Assembly (NCBI RefSeq): GCF_002259605.1
Contig: NZ_MWWR01000003.1
Span: forward strand, 186,001-250,000
Length of the DNA: 64,000 nucleotides
Source: Pseudoscardovia radai
GTDB lineage: Bacteria > Actinomycetota > Actinomycetes > Actinomycetales > Bifidobacteriaceae
Direction: 5' to 3'
Each line of letters begins with the position of its first letter. The first letter of the stretch is position 1. The position numbers were made by a program, and so were the translations under genes. Positions 15,992-26,949 of this stretch are shown here, piece by piece. The notes below the pieces were generated by a model, which saw nothing but the letters and a program-made list of their open reading frames with translations, searched no databases and had not been told where the DNA came from.

Positions 15992-18373
15992 GTGAACCAG
16001 GAGAATCCCTCGTCGTGGTCCGGACCTGATGGGGATGCCCCCGGAGACGCATCGGAACAGCCCATGCGTGAGGCGGAGGCGACGCAGCAGGTGGCGCAGC
16101 AGAATGCTCCGACGGCACCTATGCCGTCGGACGGGGCCGCTCATACCCTCGGGACGTCCTCCTGTACAGGAGCCGACGATTCGCAATCCGCAGCCGGTCA
16201 CGGTCCCGCGCCCGCGCCCGCGCCGAAGAAACCGAAGAATGCACAGGACGGCAAGTCCAGGCGCACCATCAAGCAGCGCATCGCCCACGGTTTCGACAGC
16301 ATGTCACTGTCCTTCAAGCTTGTCTCGATGGTGATTCTCGTCGTTCTCCTGGCCGAATGCGTGCTCGGCATCGCCATCCGCCGCCTCGTCGGCCAGTACA
16401 TCCTTGACAAAACCGACAACCAGCTCTCGCAGCAGGCGCAGCTCGTTTTCAACAACTACCAGCAGCTCCTGGGCAACGGCCCCAGCCCACGCAGCTACTC
16501 CCTGACCGATTACTTCCTGCAGATCCGCGACACGGATGGAGACATCATCTCCACCATGACGCCGTCCATGCGCGACGGAATCGTCAGCCAGCCCAACCTT
16601 GACTCCCTCGACCTGACCGCCGTCGATTACAGCGAGCCCTTCACCGTCCCCGCATCCGTCACCGTGCCGGACGGCGTGCAGATCTCCGCCAAGGAACTGG
16701 CCTCCGCCAAGCAGGACTGGCGCGTCGAGGCCTTCCAGATCATCCGCGCCGGCGATCCGGGCAGCTCCTCCCAGCAGTCCGATGGCGGCGGTTACAACAA
16801 CAGCGACTACACCGGATCCGGCACCGGTGCCGCGAACTCCGCCGACGGTTCCACGGCAGCTTCCACCGTGTCCTCCGTCATGGACGCCGCAGACACGTAC
16901 GCCACTGCGACGCAGAACGCCGAGGATTCCTACGTCGCATCAGATGCCATGGCTTTTGATGCCGTCGCGTCCGATGGCGTCACGCTCAAAGCCGTCGATA
17001 CCAGTGTGACGCCATCCGACGTCGATACGCTCAATACGTATTTCGCCGATTCGGGAATCGTCGCCTCAACGGCGGGCGACGCCACCGCGTCATCCCAGGG
17101 AACGGTTATCGGCATCGCCTACATCGGCCTGTCGCTGCGCGACGTGTACGAGACCACCGACATGATCACCCAGTACTTCGCCATCGCAGGCATCTGCACC
17201 CTTCTGGCGGCGGGTGCGCTCGCGATCATGTTCACGCGCGGCGCGCTGCTGCCGCTCAAGCGCATGGAGAAAACTGCCGCTAAGATCGCCGCCGGCGACC
17301 TGTCTGAACGCGTCCAGGACCTACCTCCGAACACCGAGGTCGGCTCCCTCGCCGCGTCCCTGAACACGATGCTCGTGCAGATCGAACGAAGTTTCAAGGA
17401 ACAGGAGAAGACGACGTCGAAGATGAAGCAATTCGTCTCCGACGCCTCGCATGAGCTGCGCACGCCGCTCGCCACGATCCACGGCTACGCGGAACTGTAC
17501 AAGATGCAGCGCGCCGCGACGGACGGGAAGAACCCGGAGCAGATCCTCGGATACGCGGACGACGCCATCGACCACATCGAGCATTCGAGCGAGCGCATGT
17601 CAGCCCTCGTGGAAGACCTGCTGTCCCTCGCACGACTCGACGAAGGCCGCGGGATCGAGTTCAAGCCCGGCGTGCGCATGGACGAGATCATCAGCGGATC
17701 GGCCGAGGACCTGCATGCGCTGGATCCGGAGCGCACCGTGCGCATGGGATCCGTTGACGTCACGGGAAGCGTGCCGCCCGTCGAAGGCGCGGACGGCAGC
17801 GACGATGCGGTACGCTTCGATATCACCGACGCGCCGATGCCCGTCGTCAGTATGGTCGGCGACTCCATGAGGCTGCACCAGGTGCTGACGAATATCATCG
17901 GCAACATCCACCGTTACACTCCCGCGGATTCACCCGTCGAACTCGGCGCGACCGTCGTCATGGCGCCCGACGGCGGGGACCTCGCCGAGAAGCCCAGCAC
18001 CGAAGGCTCCCTGTACGAATTCATCGAATCCCTCGGACAGCAGACGACGGACAAGCCGTGGCGGCAATATGCGGTGGTTGTTGTCAACGACCACGGTCCG
18101 GGCATGAAACCGGACCAGCGCGAGCGTATCTTCGAACGCTTCTATACCGCCGACCCGTCCAGGGCGCGTCTCAAGGGCGGCACCGGTCTGGGCATGGCCA
18201 TCGTGCAGTCCGTGGTCAAGGCGCATCACGGCCTTATTTGCGCGACGCGCACGCCGGGCGGAGGCCTGACCTATTCGATCGTCATCCCCGTGGACGCGGG
18301 ACAGGAGCCAGGCCGCCCCGCGGTTCAGCCACAGCGTAATCGGGAGGCAAACGGCGGCGGACGCGCGAAATAG
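15992..18373 (+). CDS. sensor histidine kinase with long external domain
   Basis: 793 residues from a GTG preceded by GCAGGAGCGAGCAA; the in-frame GTG 24 bases earlier has no ribosome site. Layout: a Pro/Ala-rich cytoplasmic tail (1-95), membrane helix 1 (about 105-127), a very long outside domain (about 128-395) rich in Ser, Thr, Ala and Asp, helix 2 (about 396-416), HAMP, the dimerisation helix with phospho-acceptor His487 (SDASHELRTPLATIHGY), and an ATPase domain with NDHGPGM and GGTGLGMAIV. The outside domain contains a low-complexity stretch (about 255-315) with unusual AAD/TAA composition. Its partner is the PhoP-like regulator just upstream. Confidence 0.93.
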   Translation: MNQENPSSWSGPDGDAPGDASEQPMREAEATQQVAQQNAPTAPMPSDGAAHTLGTSSCTGADDSQSAAGHGPAPAPAPKKPKNAQDGKSRRTIKQRIAHGFDSMSLSFKLVSMVILVVLLAECVLGIAIRRLVGQYILDKTDNQLSQQAQLVFNNYQQLLGNGPSPRSYSLTDYFLQIRDTDGDIISTMTPSMRDGIVSQPNLDSLDLTAVDYSEPFTVPASVTVPDGVQISAKELASAKQDWRVEAFQIIRAGDPGSSSQQSDGGGYNNSDYTGSGTGAANSADGSTAASTVSSVMDAADTYATATQNAEDSYVASDAMAFDAVASDGVTLKAVDTSVTPSDVDTLNTYFADSGIVASTAGDATASSQGTVIGIAYIGLSLRDVYETTDMITQYFAIAGICTLLAAGALAIMFTRGALLPLKRMEKTAAKIAAGDLSERVQDLPPNTEVGSLAASLNTMLVQIERSFKEQEKTTSKMKQFVSDASHELRTPLATIHGYAELYKMQRAATDGKNPEQILGYADDAIDHIEHSSERMSALVEDLLSLARLDEGRGIEFKPGVRMDEIISGSAEDLHALDPERTVRMGSVDVTGSVPPVEGADGSDDAVRFDITDAPMPVVSMVGDSMRLHQVLTNIIGNIHRYTPADSPVELGATVVMAPDGGDLAEKPSTEGSLYEFIESLGQQTTDKPWRQYAVVVVNDHGPGMKPDQRERIFERFYTADPSRARLKGGTGLGMAIVQSVVKAHHGLICATRTPGGGLTYSIVIPVDAGQEPGRPAVQPQRNREANGGGRAK

Positions 18374-18376
18374 CGT

Positions 18377-18382
18377 TAGAAT
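18377..18382 (+). promoter_or_regulatory. candidate -10 of cold-shock gene
   Basis: TAGAAT just after the kinase stop. Transcription from here would give a leader of about 105 bases that contains the 18425-18481 hairpin. Confidence 0.4.
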
Positions 18383-18424
18383 GTTTCCCTGAATGTGGAT
18401 ACCGATGACACAAGGTCATCGAAT

Positions 18425-18481
18425 GCCGGCGTGTGGCGTCGGGGCTCGGAAAGGCCCCGCGCCATCGCCGGCCAACTTTTT
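18425..18481 (+). terminator. nested hairpin plus T5, terminator or cold-shock leader attenuator
   Basis: Three nested stems, GCCGGCG / CGCCGGC, TGGCG / CGCCA and GGGGC / GCCCC, form one long hairpin. It is followed by CAACTTTTT. The T-run ends 3 bases before the ribosome site of the cold-shock gene. It could end the two-component operon, control entry into the cold-shock gene, or both. Confidence 0.75.
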
Positions 18482-18494
18482 GTGGAGGTGACAT

Positions 18495-18884
18495 ATGCCT
18501 AGCGGACGCGTGCGTTGGTTTGATCGTAAGAAGGGTTATGGATTCATCACATCGGAGGATGGAAAGGATGTGTTCCTTCCCGCATCGGCGGTGCCTGCCG
18601 ACATCGCCACGTTGCGCAAGGGCACGAAGGTGGAGTTCTCGGTCGGTGACGGAAGAAAAGGACCACAGGCGCTGTCGCTGACGGTGGCCGGTCCGCTCCC
18701 GTCCATGGTGCGCGCGAACAGGCCCGCTCCGGAAGACATGGCGGCGATTGTGGAGGATCTCATCAAGCTGCTGGATTCCGCGGGCAACGACCTGCGCCGT
18801 CGCCATTACCCGAATCCGCGCGATTCGAAGAAACTCGCCGCGATGCTCCGCGCCGTCGCCGACGACTTCGACGTCGAGGACTGA
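18495..18884 (+). CDS. cold-shock domain protein with C-terminal extension
   Basis: 129 residues. The first 65 form a CspA-type single-strand nucleic-acid-binding fold with both RNA-binding patches, GRVRWFDRKKGYGFI and KDVFLPASAV. Residues 66-129 are an extension found in some actinobacterial CspB proteins, predicted helical (DMAAIVEDLIKLLDSAGNDLR). The start follows TGGAGGTGACAT. It is next to a DUF3027 gene, as in other Actinobacteria. The 5' leader folds into a strong hairpin, so expression may depend on RNA structure. Confidence 0.95.
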   Translation: MPSGRVRWFDRKKGYGFITSEDGKDVFLPASAVPADIATLRKGTKVEFSVGDGRKGPQALSLTVAGPLPSMVRANRPAPEDMAAIVEDLIKLLDSAGNDLRRRHYPNPRDSKKLAAMLRAVADDFDVED

Positions 18885-18906
18885 TTCGACGCCGATGGTC
18901 GGCTTG

Positions 18907-19040
18907 GTGTCGGGAACTGGTCTGAATCGGGAACCGACCCGACGTCGCTGAGCCGGTTCCCGGCATAGGGGACCGGCTTGGCATAGGGGCCGGTCTGATG
19001 TCAGGAACCGATTCGACATAGGAAGCCGATTGCCGGCATC
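18907..19040. repeat. degenerate repeat of about 20 bp with GGAACCG/GGCATAGGGG core
   Basis: Successive near-copies such as GGCATAGGGGACCGGCTT and GGCATAGGGGCCGGTCTG lie beside GGGAACCGACC and AGGAACCGATT units. It fills most of the gap between the cold-shock gene and its terminator. Confidence 0.6.
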
Positions 19041-19053
19041 CTGCCGTACACCA

Positions 19054-19082
19054 CGAACGGCGGCCATCGCGGCCGCCGTTCG
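19054..19082 (+). terminator. hairpin after cold-shock gene
   Basis: CGAACGGCGGCC pairs perfectly with GGCCGCCGTTCG around ATCGC. There is no clear T-run; it is likely a weak or stem-only terminator. Confidence 0.6.
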
Positions 19083-19102
19083 CATATCGCGACGAAATAC
19101 TC

Positions 19103-19108
19103 TAAGGT
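19103..19108 (+). promoter_or_regulatory. -10 hexamer of a predicted leaderless DUF3027 transcript
   Basis: TAAGGT followed by 7 bases and the ATG at 19116; no Shine-Dalgarno sequence. Confidence 0.5.
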
Positions 19109-19115
19109 TCTAACT

Positions 19116-21491
19116 ATGACTGATTTCACCGAAGCTTCTTCCAATGGTTCGTTCGCCGATCCTGCTTTTCCCGATGGCATGAGCGATGGCCTGGGAGGCG
19201 AGGAACGCCGTGATGACCTGGTGGAGGCGACCGGAGCCACTGTGGAGGATGCCGCGGAAGATGCTGCAGAGGATGCCACGGAAGATGCTGTGGAGAATGC
19301 CGCGGAAGATGTCACGGCGAATGATGCTGCAGAGGATGCCGTGGAGAGCACGCAGGTAACCGCAACAGGGGAGTCTGAGGTGAAGACGGCTGAAGAAGGC
19401 GCTGTGCAGGAAACCGCCGTGCAAGAAAACACGGCTGACGAGGCCGTTGCTGAAACAACCGTTGCTGAAGAAGCCGCTGTGGAAGAAACCGCTATCGATG
19501 AAGCCATTGTCGAAGAAAACCCTGCGGAAGAAGCCGTCGTCGAAGAAACCGCTTCGGATGAGGCCACAGTTGATGAAACCGCTGCTGAAGAAACCGCTGC
19601 GACAGAAACCCCGGAGGCCAGCGCGGCTACGGAAAATGCGACCGCGGAGGTTTCTGCGGACGGCGATGACACTGCGCAGGCCGAACAGTCTATGCACCTC
19701 ACGGAGCCGCAGAACTCCGCGGATAGCGCCGGTACCGGGAGCGAAAACGGAAGCAATGCCGGCTCCGATTCCGATGACGGGAACGCCGTCGCCAGCGAAG
19801 GAACGGAAGCGGGCGCCGATGAACAGGGTGCCCACGAACAGAGCACCGCTGAACCGAGTGCCGATGTGCAGGACGCTGATGAACAGGATTCGGAAGAGTC
19901 GTATCCGCGCATCGATCCCAAGGAACTGGCGCTGAATGTGGCGTTCCTCGTGGCGGAGGACGAGACGCAGGTCGGCAATTTCGTGGGCGCCACCGATATC
20001 GGCGACGGCGTGACGGATTTCCGATTCCAGGCAGCCGTTCCCGGTTATGAGCACTGGGAGTGGTCGATCACCCTGTTCCATGACACCGACCGTGATGTCT
20101 GGACTGTTTGCGAATCATCCCTCGTTCCCGTCGAGGGCGCCCTTCTTGCTCCCGAATGGGTTCCGTGGAAGGACAGACTCGAGCCGTCGGATCTGTCTCC
20201 CACCGATTCCATCGGCACGGAGGAGAACGATCCGCGTCTCGAGGACGGATTCCGCAAAACCGAGACGCGCGCCGAAACGTCGCAGCAGAAGGCCGACGAC
20301 GAGAAAAGGCATGAACTCGAGCAGGCCGATCCCGAGAAGGCGGCCGAGGCCGAGGAAGAACGCGAGGAGCATGACGAGGCCGAGGACATCGTGGATGACT
20401 TCGAGCTGGACCGCCGCCGTGTTCTTTCGCCGTTGGGCCGCTCCCAGGCGGCCGGTCGCTGGTACGAGGGTCCGCACGGTCCCAAGGCGTTGAGCACGAG
20501 GACCGCGAACGGCAAGGTGTGCGAGACCTGTGGCTTCTTCGTTCCCATCAAGGGTGACCTGGGCCGCCTGTTCGGCGTGTGCGCCAACAAGTGGAGCCCC
20601 GATGACGGCCGCGTCGTCTCCCGCGACCACGGATGCGGCGAGCACTCCGAGATCACGCCTCCGTCGCCGACACCCATGTGGATTCAGACCGAGCCCGCGC
20701 TTGATGACAACACGATTGAAATCGTGCGCCAGAGCAGGCGCGAGGAGCGCGCCGAGGTGGAGATGATGGAAAGCATCAACTCCGAGGATGACGCCGACGA
20801 GAAGGATATCGACGAGAACGCCGTTCCCGATACGGATGACGATGCCTTCGACACCGATTCCGACCAGTCGCATCCCACATCCGTCGAATACGAGGAGTCG
20901 CTTGATGTGAGCCTCGACGAGAAACCGGACGAAACCGTTGAGTCCGATGGATTCGATGAGTCCGCTGAGTCCGATGAATCAGACGATATCGAAAATGCGG
21001 ATGAATCTGACGATGCCGACGAGACTGGTGAGTCTGATGGCGATGAGTCCGATGGCGAGGAATCCGAGGGCGCAGAATCCGAGGACGATGAATCCGGCGA
21101 ATCCGATGAGACCGCCGAACCGGAGTCTGACGAGCCGGAATCCACCGAACCCGATGACGCAGACAATGCAGCCGGCACCGAGCCTGCAGAGGCGGCCGCG
21201 CCCGAAGAACCTGCCGAAGCCGTCACCGGCACCGCAAACGACGGAACCGTGCCTGACGGAACTCTGGCCGATGAAGCCGCGGCCGGCAATGCTGTGCAAG
21301 ACGGCGGAATCGTGGAAGAAACCGCGTCGGAAGATGCAACAAGCGAATCGGCGGGCGAGACCGCAGAGAACACCTTCGAGGAGGGCGTCACTGCGGAGGA
21401 CACCGTTGCGGAGGGAATCACTGTGGAAGAGACCGCTGCGGAAGAAACCGACGGAACCGACGGAACCGAAGAGGCCGGGTATGCTGCCTGA
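19116..21491 (+). CDS. DUF3027 protein with long acidic repeat arms
   Basis: 791 residues. Only the middle (about 260-525) is the conserved DUF3027 core. It includes NVAFLVAEDETQVGNFVG, EWSITLFHDT and a cysteine-rich end with CETCGFFVP, FGVCANKWSP and HGCGEHSE that could bind zinc. The first 260 and last 260 residues are highly acidic low-complexity arms. The N-terminal arm uses AEDA, VEETA and AEEA steps; the C-terminal arm uses ESDES, DESDD and EE-TA steps. No function is established; its link to a cold-shock gene is conserved in Actinobacteria. The arms are probably disordered. Their DNA carries the word GAAGAAACC five times, which also occurs in intergenic repeats of this window. Confidence 0.85.
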   Translation: MTDFTEASSNGSFADPAFPDGMSDGLGGEERRDDLVEATGATVEDAAEDAAEDATEDAVENAAEDVTANDAAEDAVESTQVTATGESEVKTAEEGAVQETAVQENTADEAVAETTVAEEAAVEETAIDEAIVEENPAEEAVVEETASDEATVDETAAEETAATETPEASAATENATAEVSADGDDTAQAEQSMHLTEPQNSADSAGTGSENGSNAGSDSDDGNAVASEGTEAGADEQGAHEQSTAEPSADVQDADEQDSEESYPRIDPKELALNVAFLVAEDETQVGNFVGATDIGDGVTDFRFQAAVPGYEHWEWSITLFHDTDRDVWTVCESSLVPVEGALLAPEWVPWKDRLEPSDLSPTDSIGTEENDPRLEDGFRKTETRAETSQQKADDEKRHELEQADPEKAAEAEEEREEHDEAEDIVDDFELDRRRVLSPLGRSQAAGRWYEGPHGPKALSTRTANGKVCETCGFFVPIKGDLGRLFGVCANKWSPDDGRVVSRDHGCGEHSEITPPSPTPMWIQTEPALDDNTIEIVRQSRREERAEVEMMESINSEDDADEKDIDENAVPDTDDDAFDTDSDQSHPTSVEYEESLDVSLDEKPDETVESDGFDESAESDESDDIENADESDDADETGESDGDESDGEESEGAESEDDESGESDETAEPESDEPESTEPDDADNAAGTEPAEAAAPEEPAEAVTGTANDGTVPDGTLADEAAAGNAVQDGGIVEETASEDATSESAGETAENTFEEGVTAEDTVAEGITVEETAAEETDGTDGTEEAGYAA

Positions 21492-21624
21492 CGGCTTCTG
21501 CGCCGTGAGCCGGTCCGCCATCGTATAAGCGCCGGCTGCGGGAAGATTCATCCATGGCGTCTTCCCGCGGCGTATGGCGTGCAGAATGACAGCCACCGTG
21601 CACAATGACGCGCGGCGAAGGTAT

Positions 21625-21673
21625 GCAAACAGCGGGGAGGGATTCCTTCAAAGAATCCCTCCCCGCTGTTTGC
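21625..21673. terminator. strong bidirectional hairpin terminator
   Basis: A perfect 21-bp stem from GCAAACAGCGG on the left to CCGCTGTTTGC on the right with a seven-base loop, between the convergent stops at 21491 and 21711. Confidence 0.9.
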
Positions 21674-21710
21674 AGAAGATGTTCAGCTCGCGCCGTTCAG
21701 CTCGTGCCGT

Positions 21711-22673
21711 TCAGTGCACGACGGTTACGGTGCCCGTGGCGTTCTCCAGCACATACTGGCTCACCGAGCCCAGCACATGCGCGTCGAAACCGCTCAGCCC
21801 GCGCGAGCCGACCACCACGCGATCGGCGTCCTCGCTCGCCTGGATCATGCCCTTGCCGGGAGCGATGTGGAAGGCAAGCGCCTTGACATTCACATCCTCG
21901 GGAAGCTGCACCTTCGAGATCCACTCCTGCACCTTGGCGCTCGCGAACTCCTGCGCCTCGTCCTCGCTCGGCACACGGTCCTTGAAATCGCCTTCGAGCT
22001 TCTTGAGCTGCCAGCAGTACAGAACCTTGAGCTGGCGCTTCTCGTAATGCGCGGCGCGCGCGGCGAACTCGAGGGCGCGCAGCGAGCAGTCCGAGCCGTC
22101 AAGACCCACCACAATGGGGCGGGAGGCCGCCGGCTCCGACCTGAGGTCGTCGCTCAGCGCGTTATGGATGTTCTCCTTGACCGCATTCTCCTTGTACTCC
22201 GGCACGCGCACCACGGTGACGGGAACATGCGAATGCTCGGCGATGGATGACGACACCGATCCGAAGAACCAGCGGGCGACGGGGCTCAGCGATCGGCGGC
22301 CGACCACAATCTGGTCGGATTCCTGGCCGATGCGCAGCAGCGCGGAGCTGCCCGACGCGCGCACGCTGGTGAGCTTGAGCTTCGACATGTCGAAATCGAT
22401 GCCCTCGTTGGCGATCTCGGCCCATCCGTACAGTTTCTTCGTGATCTGCTCACGGATGGCGCGCCAGCCGTCCTCGTCCTCGGGCTCGGGGCCCATATCC
22501 CAGGAATAGGTCCATCCGTACACGGCGTTGACGAACTGGCCGGTGAGCGACGCCTCCTGCATCGCCCATGCCAGTGCGCAGCACGATCCCTTCGATCCGT
22601 CGATGCCGACGACGATGTCGGAATTCTTCTTGACGACGGGGAAAGACCCCGTCGAGGTGGAAGGTTCGGTCAT
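21711..22673 (-). CDS. universal stress protein, two UspA domains
   Basis: 320 residues made of two tandem UspA domains (about 18-155 and 170-320). Both keep the ATP-binding pattern: DIVVGIDGS with GRRSLSPVARWFFGS, and PIVVGLDGS with GSRGLSGFDAHVLGS. Tandem ATP-binding Usp proteins are typical of Actinobacteria and respond to growth arrest and energy stress. CCTTGGAAAGGAGAATC before the ATG at 22673 is a strong ribosome site. It is divergent from clpC, so a shared stress-responsive control region is possible. Confidence 0.95.
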   Translation of the reverse strand: MTEPSTSTGSFPVVKKNSDIVVGIDGSKGSCCALAWAMQEASLTGQFVNAVYGWTYSWDMGPEPEDEDGWRAIREQITKKLYGWAEIANEGIDFDMSKLKLTSVRASGSSALLRIGQESDQIVVGRRSLSPVARWFFGSVSSSIAEHSHVPVTVVRVPEYKENAVKENIHNALSDDLRSEPAASRPIVVGLDGSDCSLRALEFAARAAHYEKRQLKVLYCWQLKKLEGDFKDRVPSEDEAQEFASAKVQEWISKVQLPEDVNVKALAFHIAPGKGMIQASEDADRVVVGSRGLSGFDAHVLGSVSQYVLENATGTVTVVH

Positions 22674-22735
22674 GATTCTCCTTTCCAAGGGTCTGACGGT
22701 TCTCATAGCCGCATTCCTAGGTACCACTGTAATGG

Positions 22736-22756
22736 ACTCATGCTTCATGCGTGAGT
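22736..22756. promoter_or_regulatory. candidate operator between usp and clpC
   Basis: Imperfect inverted repeat ACTCATGC-N3-ATGCGTGAGT, with more copies of GTCATGC at 22755-22780. No known regulator consensus is matched with confidence. Confidence 0.35.
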
Positions 22757-22887
22757 CATGCGTTGTTCTGCGCGTCATGCACCACGTCCGGTCGGTGTCC
22801 GGGCGCTCGCGGATTTCGCTGAGGACAAACACATTCAGTTCACAGCGATATTCGAACGATTCCGCCCCATTCGTCATCGCGAATCGG

Positions 22888-22893
22888 TAAAGT
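22888..22893 (+). promoter_or_regulatory. candidate -10 of clpC
   Basis: TAAAGT, about 30 bases before the clpC start and just upstream of the TAGGAGGG ribosome site. Confidence 0.4.
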
Positions 22894-22922
22894 TGCAAGC
22901 ACTTAGTAGGAGGGTTTATCCG

Positions 22923-25547
<2,625 letters not shown>

Positions 25548-25575
25548 GGGCGGAGACGGAATCACGCCGGATATG

Positions 25576-25618
25576 ACAAGGCCAGGCAATCGGCAAGAAA
25601 CCGGTTGTCTGGCCTTGT
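25576..25618. terminator. terminator after clpC
   Basis: An 18-bp stem from ACAAGGCCAG to CTGGCCTTGT with two G-T pairs and a seven-base loop. It may also serve the convergent nitroreductase gene. Confidence 0.8.
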
Positions 25619-25638
25619 GCGTTGGGTGGGCGCTTAAG

Positions 25639-25690
25639 GGAAGACAGTCCAGGGAAGACCGCCTAGGGAAGACGGTTCAAGGAAGACCGT
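25639..25690. repeat. 14-bp tandem repeat with GGAAGAC core, 4 copies
   Basis: GGAAGAC begins at 25639, 25653, 25667 and 25681, an exact 14-bp period; the seven bases between are variable. It lies between the clpC terminator and the nitroreductase stop. Confidence 0.85.
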
Positions 25691-25746
25691 CGCTCCGGTA
25701 CTGTGCCCTGGAACCGTCATCCGGGACAGGCGGCGGAAGCGCGCGG

Positions 25747-26559
25747 TCAGTCGATCGACTCGTCGCGCGCATAGCGCGCATCGTCGCCCCACGCCCAAGT
25801 GCCGCCGCCGGCACCCAGCTGGAAGTGAAGCTTGGCGATGCCGAGGTCAACGAAGGCCATGGGCGTGTGCTCGCCTTCGATGTGGGCACGCAGACGATTG
25901 GTCAGCGTGTCGAAGGTGAAGCGCACGGGCTGTCCGTTGCGCGCGCTCGGGGCTTTGATCACAGCGTCTATGCCGGAGCGGAACCAGTCGGGGACGGCGT
26001 TCGGGTCGCCAGAGACGGTCACGAGGTCTCCGTATGTCAGCGACGGACGGTGGCCTGCGGCGGCCGCCGCACGTTCGGACAGCGTGAGGTCCTCGACGTG
26101 GTCGGCCGAATAACCCACCACGGCGCCGACGATCAGCTCTTCGCTCGACCGGATGCGGAGATGCTTCGCCGCGGATTCCTTGTCCCAACTGCCACCGACC
26201 CATACGGTCGACAGACCGCGCATCGTGGCCGTCAGAACCAGACGTTCGAGATAGAAGCCGGCACGTTCCTGCGCCTCGGGGTCGTCTTTGGCGCCGACGG
26301 CGGCGAAGTAGTTGCGTGCATTGGTGAAATGCCCGCTTGCATTCGCTTCGGCGAAGGTGGCCGGGTCATCGGTGACGAACTGGATTGACAGGCCCGACAG
26401 TGTGTTGACAGCGTTGATTGTGGACCTCAGCTGCCGGTCGAGTTCGAGAGGGATCTCCTCGTCGCTGTATGTGCGCACCGAGGTGCGCACTGCGATGGCG
26501 TCCAGCAGTGTGTTGCGATGCGGGCTGATGGTGTTCGAAGATTCTGCATTGTCTGACAT
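25747..26559 (-). CDS. nitroreductase family protein
   Basis: 270 residues. An FMN-binding nitroreductase fold is suggested by AIAVRTSVRTYSDEEIP near the N-terminus (the Arg-Arg-Thr/Ser-like FMN phosphate contact), AGFYLERLVLTATMRGLSTVWVGG, and APSARNGQPVRFTF in the second half. It looks like the two-module TM1586-type nitroreductases rather than the short NfsB type. The substrate is unknown. No real Shine-Dalgarno is present; AATAAT lies 6 bases before the ATG at 26559, so the transcript may be leaderless. The catalytic domain order suggests a monomeric tandem enzyme; this is inference. Confidence 0.75.
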   Translation of the reverse strand: MSDNAESSNTISPHRNTLLDAIAVRTSVRTYSDEEIPLELDRQLRSTINAVNTLSGLSIQFVTDDPATFAEANASGHFTNARNYFAAVGAKDDPEAQERAGFYLERLVLTATMRGLSTVWVGGSWDKESAAKHLRIRSSEELIVGAVVGYSADHVEDLTLSERAAAAAGHRPSLTYGDLVTVSGDPNAVPDWFRSGIDAVIKAPSARNGQPVRFTFDTLTNRLRAHIEGEHTPMAFVDLGIAKLHFQLGAGGGTWAWGDDARYARDESID

Positions 26560-26949
26560 GCCCTTATTATTCCACCGCCGTGCGCATGAGCCCGTTGCTG
26601 GGCGGCAAACGTCCCAATGTCATTACGTTCCCGGATGGGAAGGAGATAGAGAGGAGGGAAGGGGGATATGGGAGGAGATAGGAAAGGAAGAGGCAGGAAA
26701 CAGGAAGAATGGGGGCAGGAAGGGATGGGAGGAGGAGCGAAGAGAGAAAGAAGAGAGCGAGAGGATTCGGAGGAAGGGCCGCGGTATCGGAAAGTGCCGG
26801 GAAACCCGCCCGATGCGCCATCGGCCCGCGCCATGGGGTACAGTGAAGGCAGGCTGTCGCACGGCGGCAATGATGTGGTCGAACGACGGTGCATGCAGAA
26901 ATTCAAGAAGCCACAGGGTTCTTGACAAGTGTCGATTCAGGAGGAAACC
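26560..26949. promoter_or_regulatory. divergent gap with polypurine tract, nitroreductase / ppgK
   Basis: No gene in these 390 bases. About 26634-26778 the plus strand is nearly all purine, with only about a dozen pyrimidines. The ppgK promoter should lie in 26830-26930, but no clear hexamers are seen. Confidence 0.5.
26634..26778 (+). repeat. polypurine tract of about 145 bases
   Basis: A G/A-rich strand with repeated GGGAGGAG, GGAAGG and GAAAGAAG words and no strict period. Such tracts can form triplex DNA or R-loops. Confidence 0.85.

Noticed and set aside
22801-22830. ClgR binding site upstream of clpC
   Set aside because: CGCTGAGGAC matches only one half of the Corynebacterium consensus as I recall it; the GCG half is missing.
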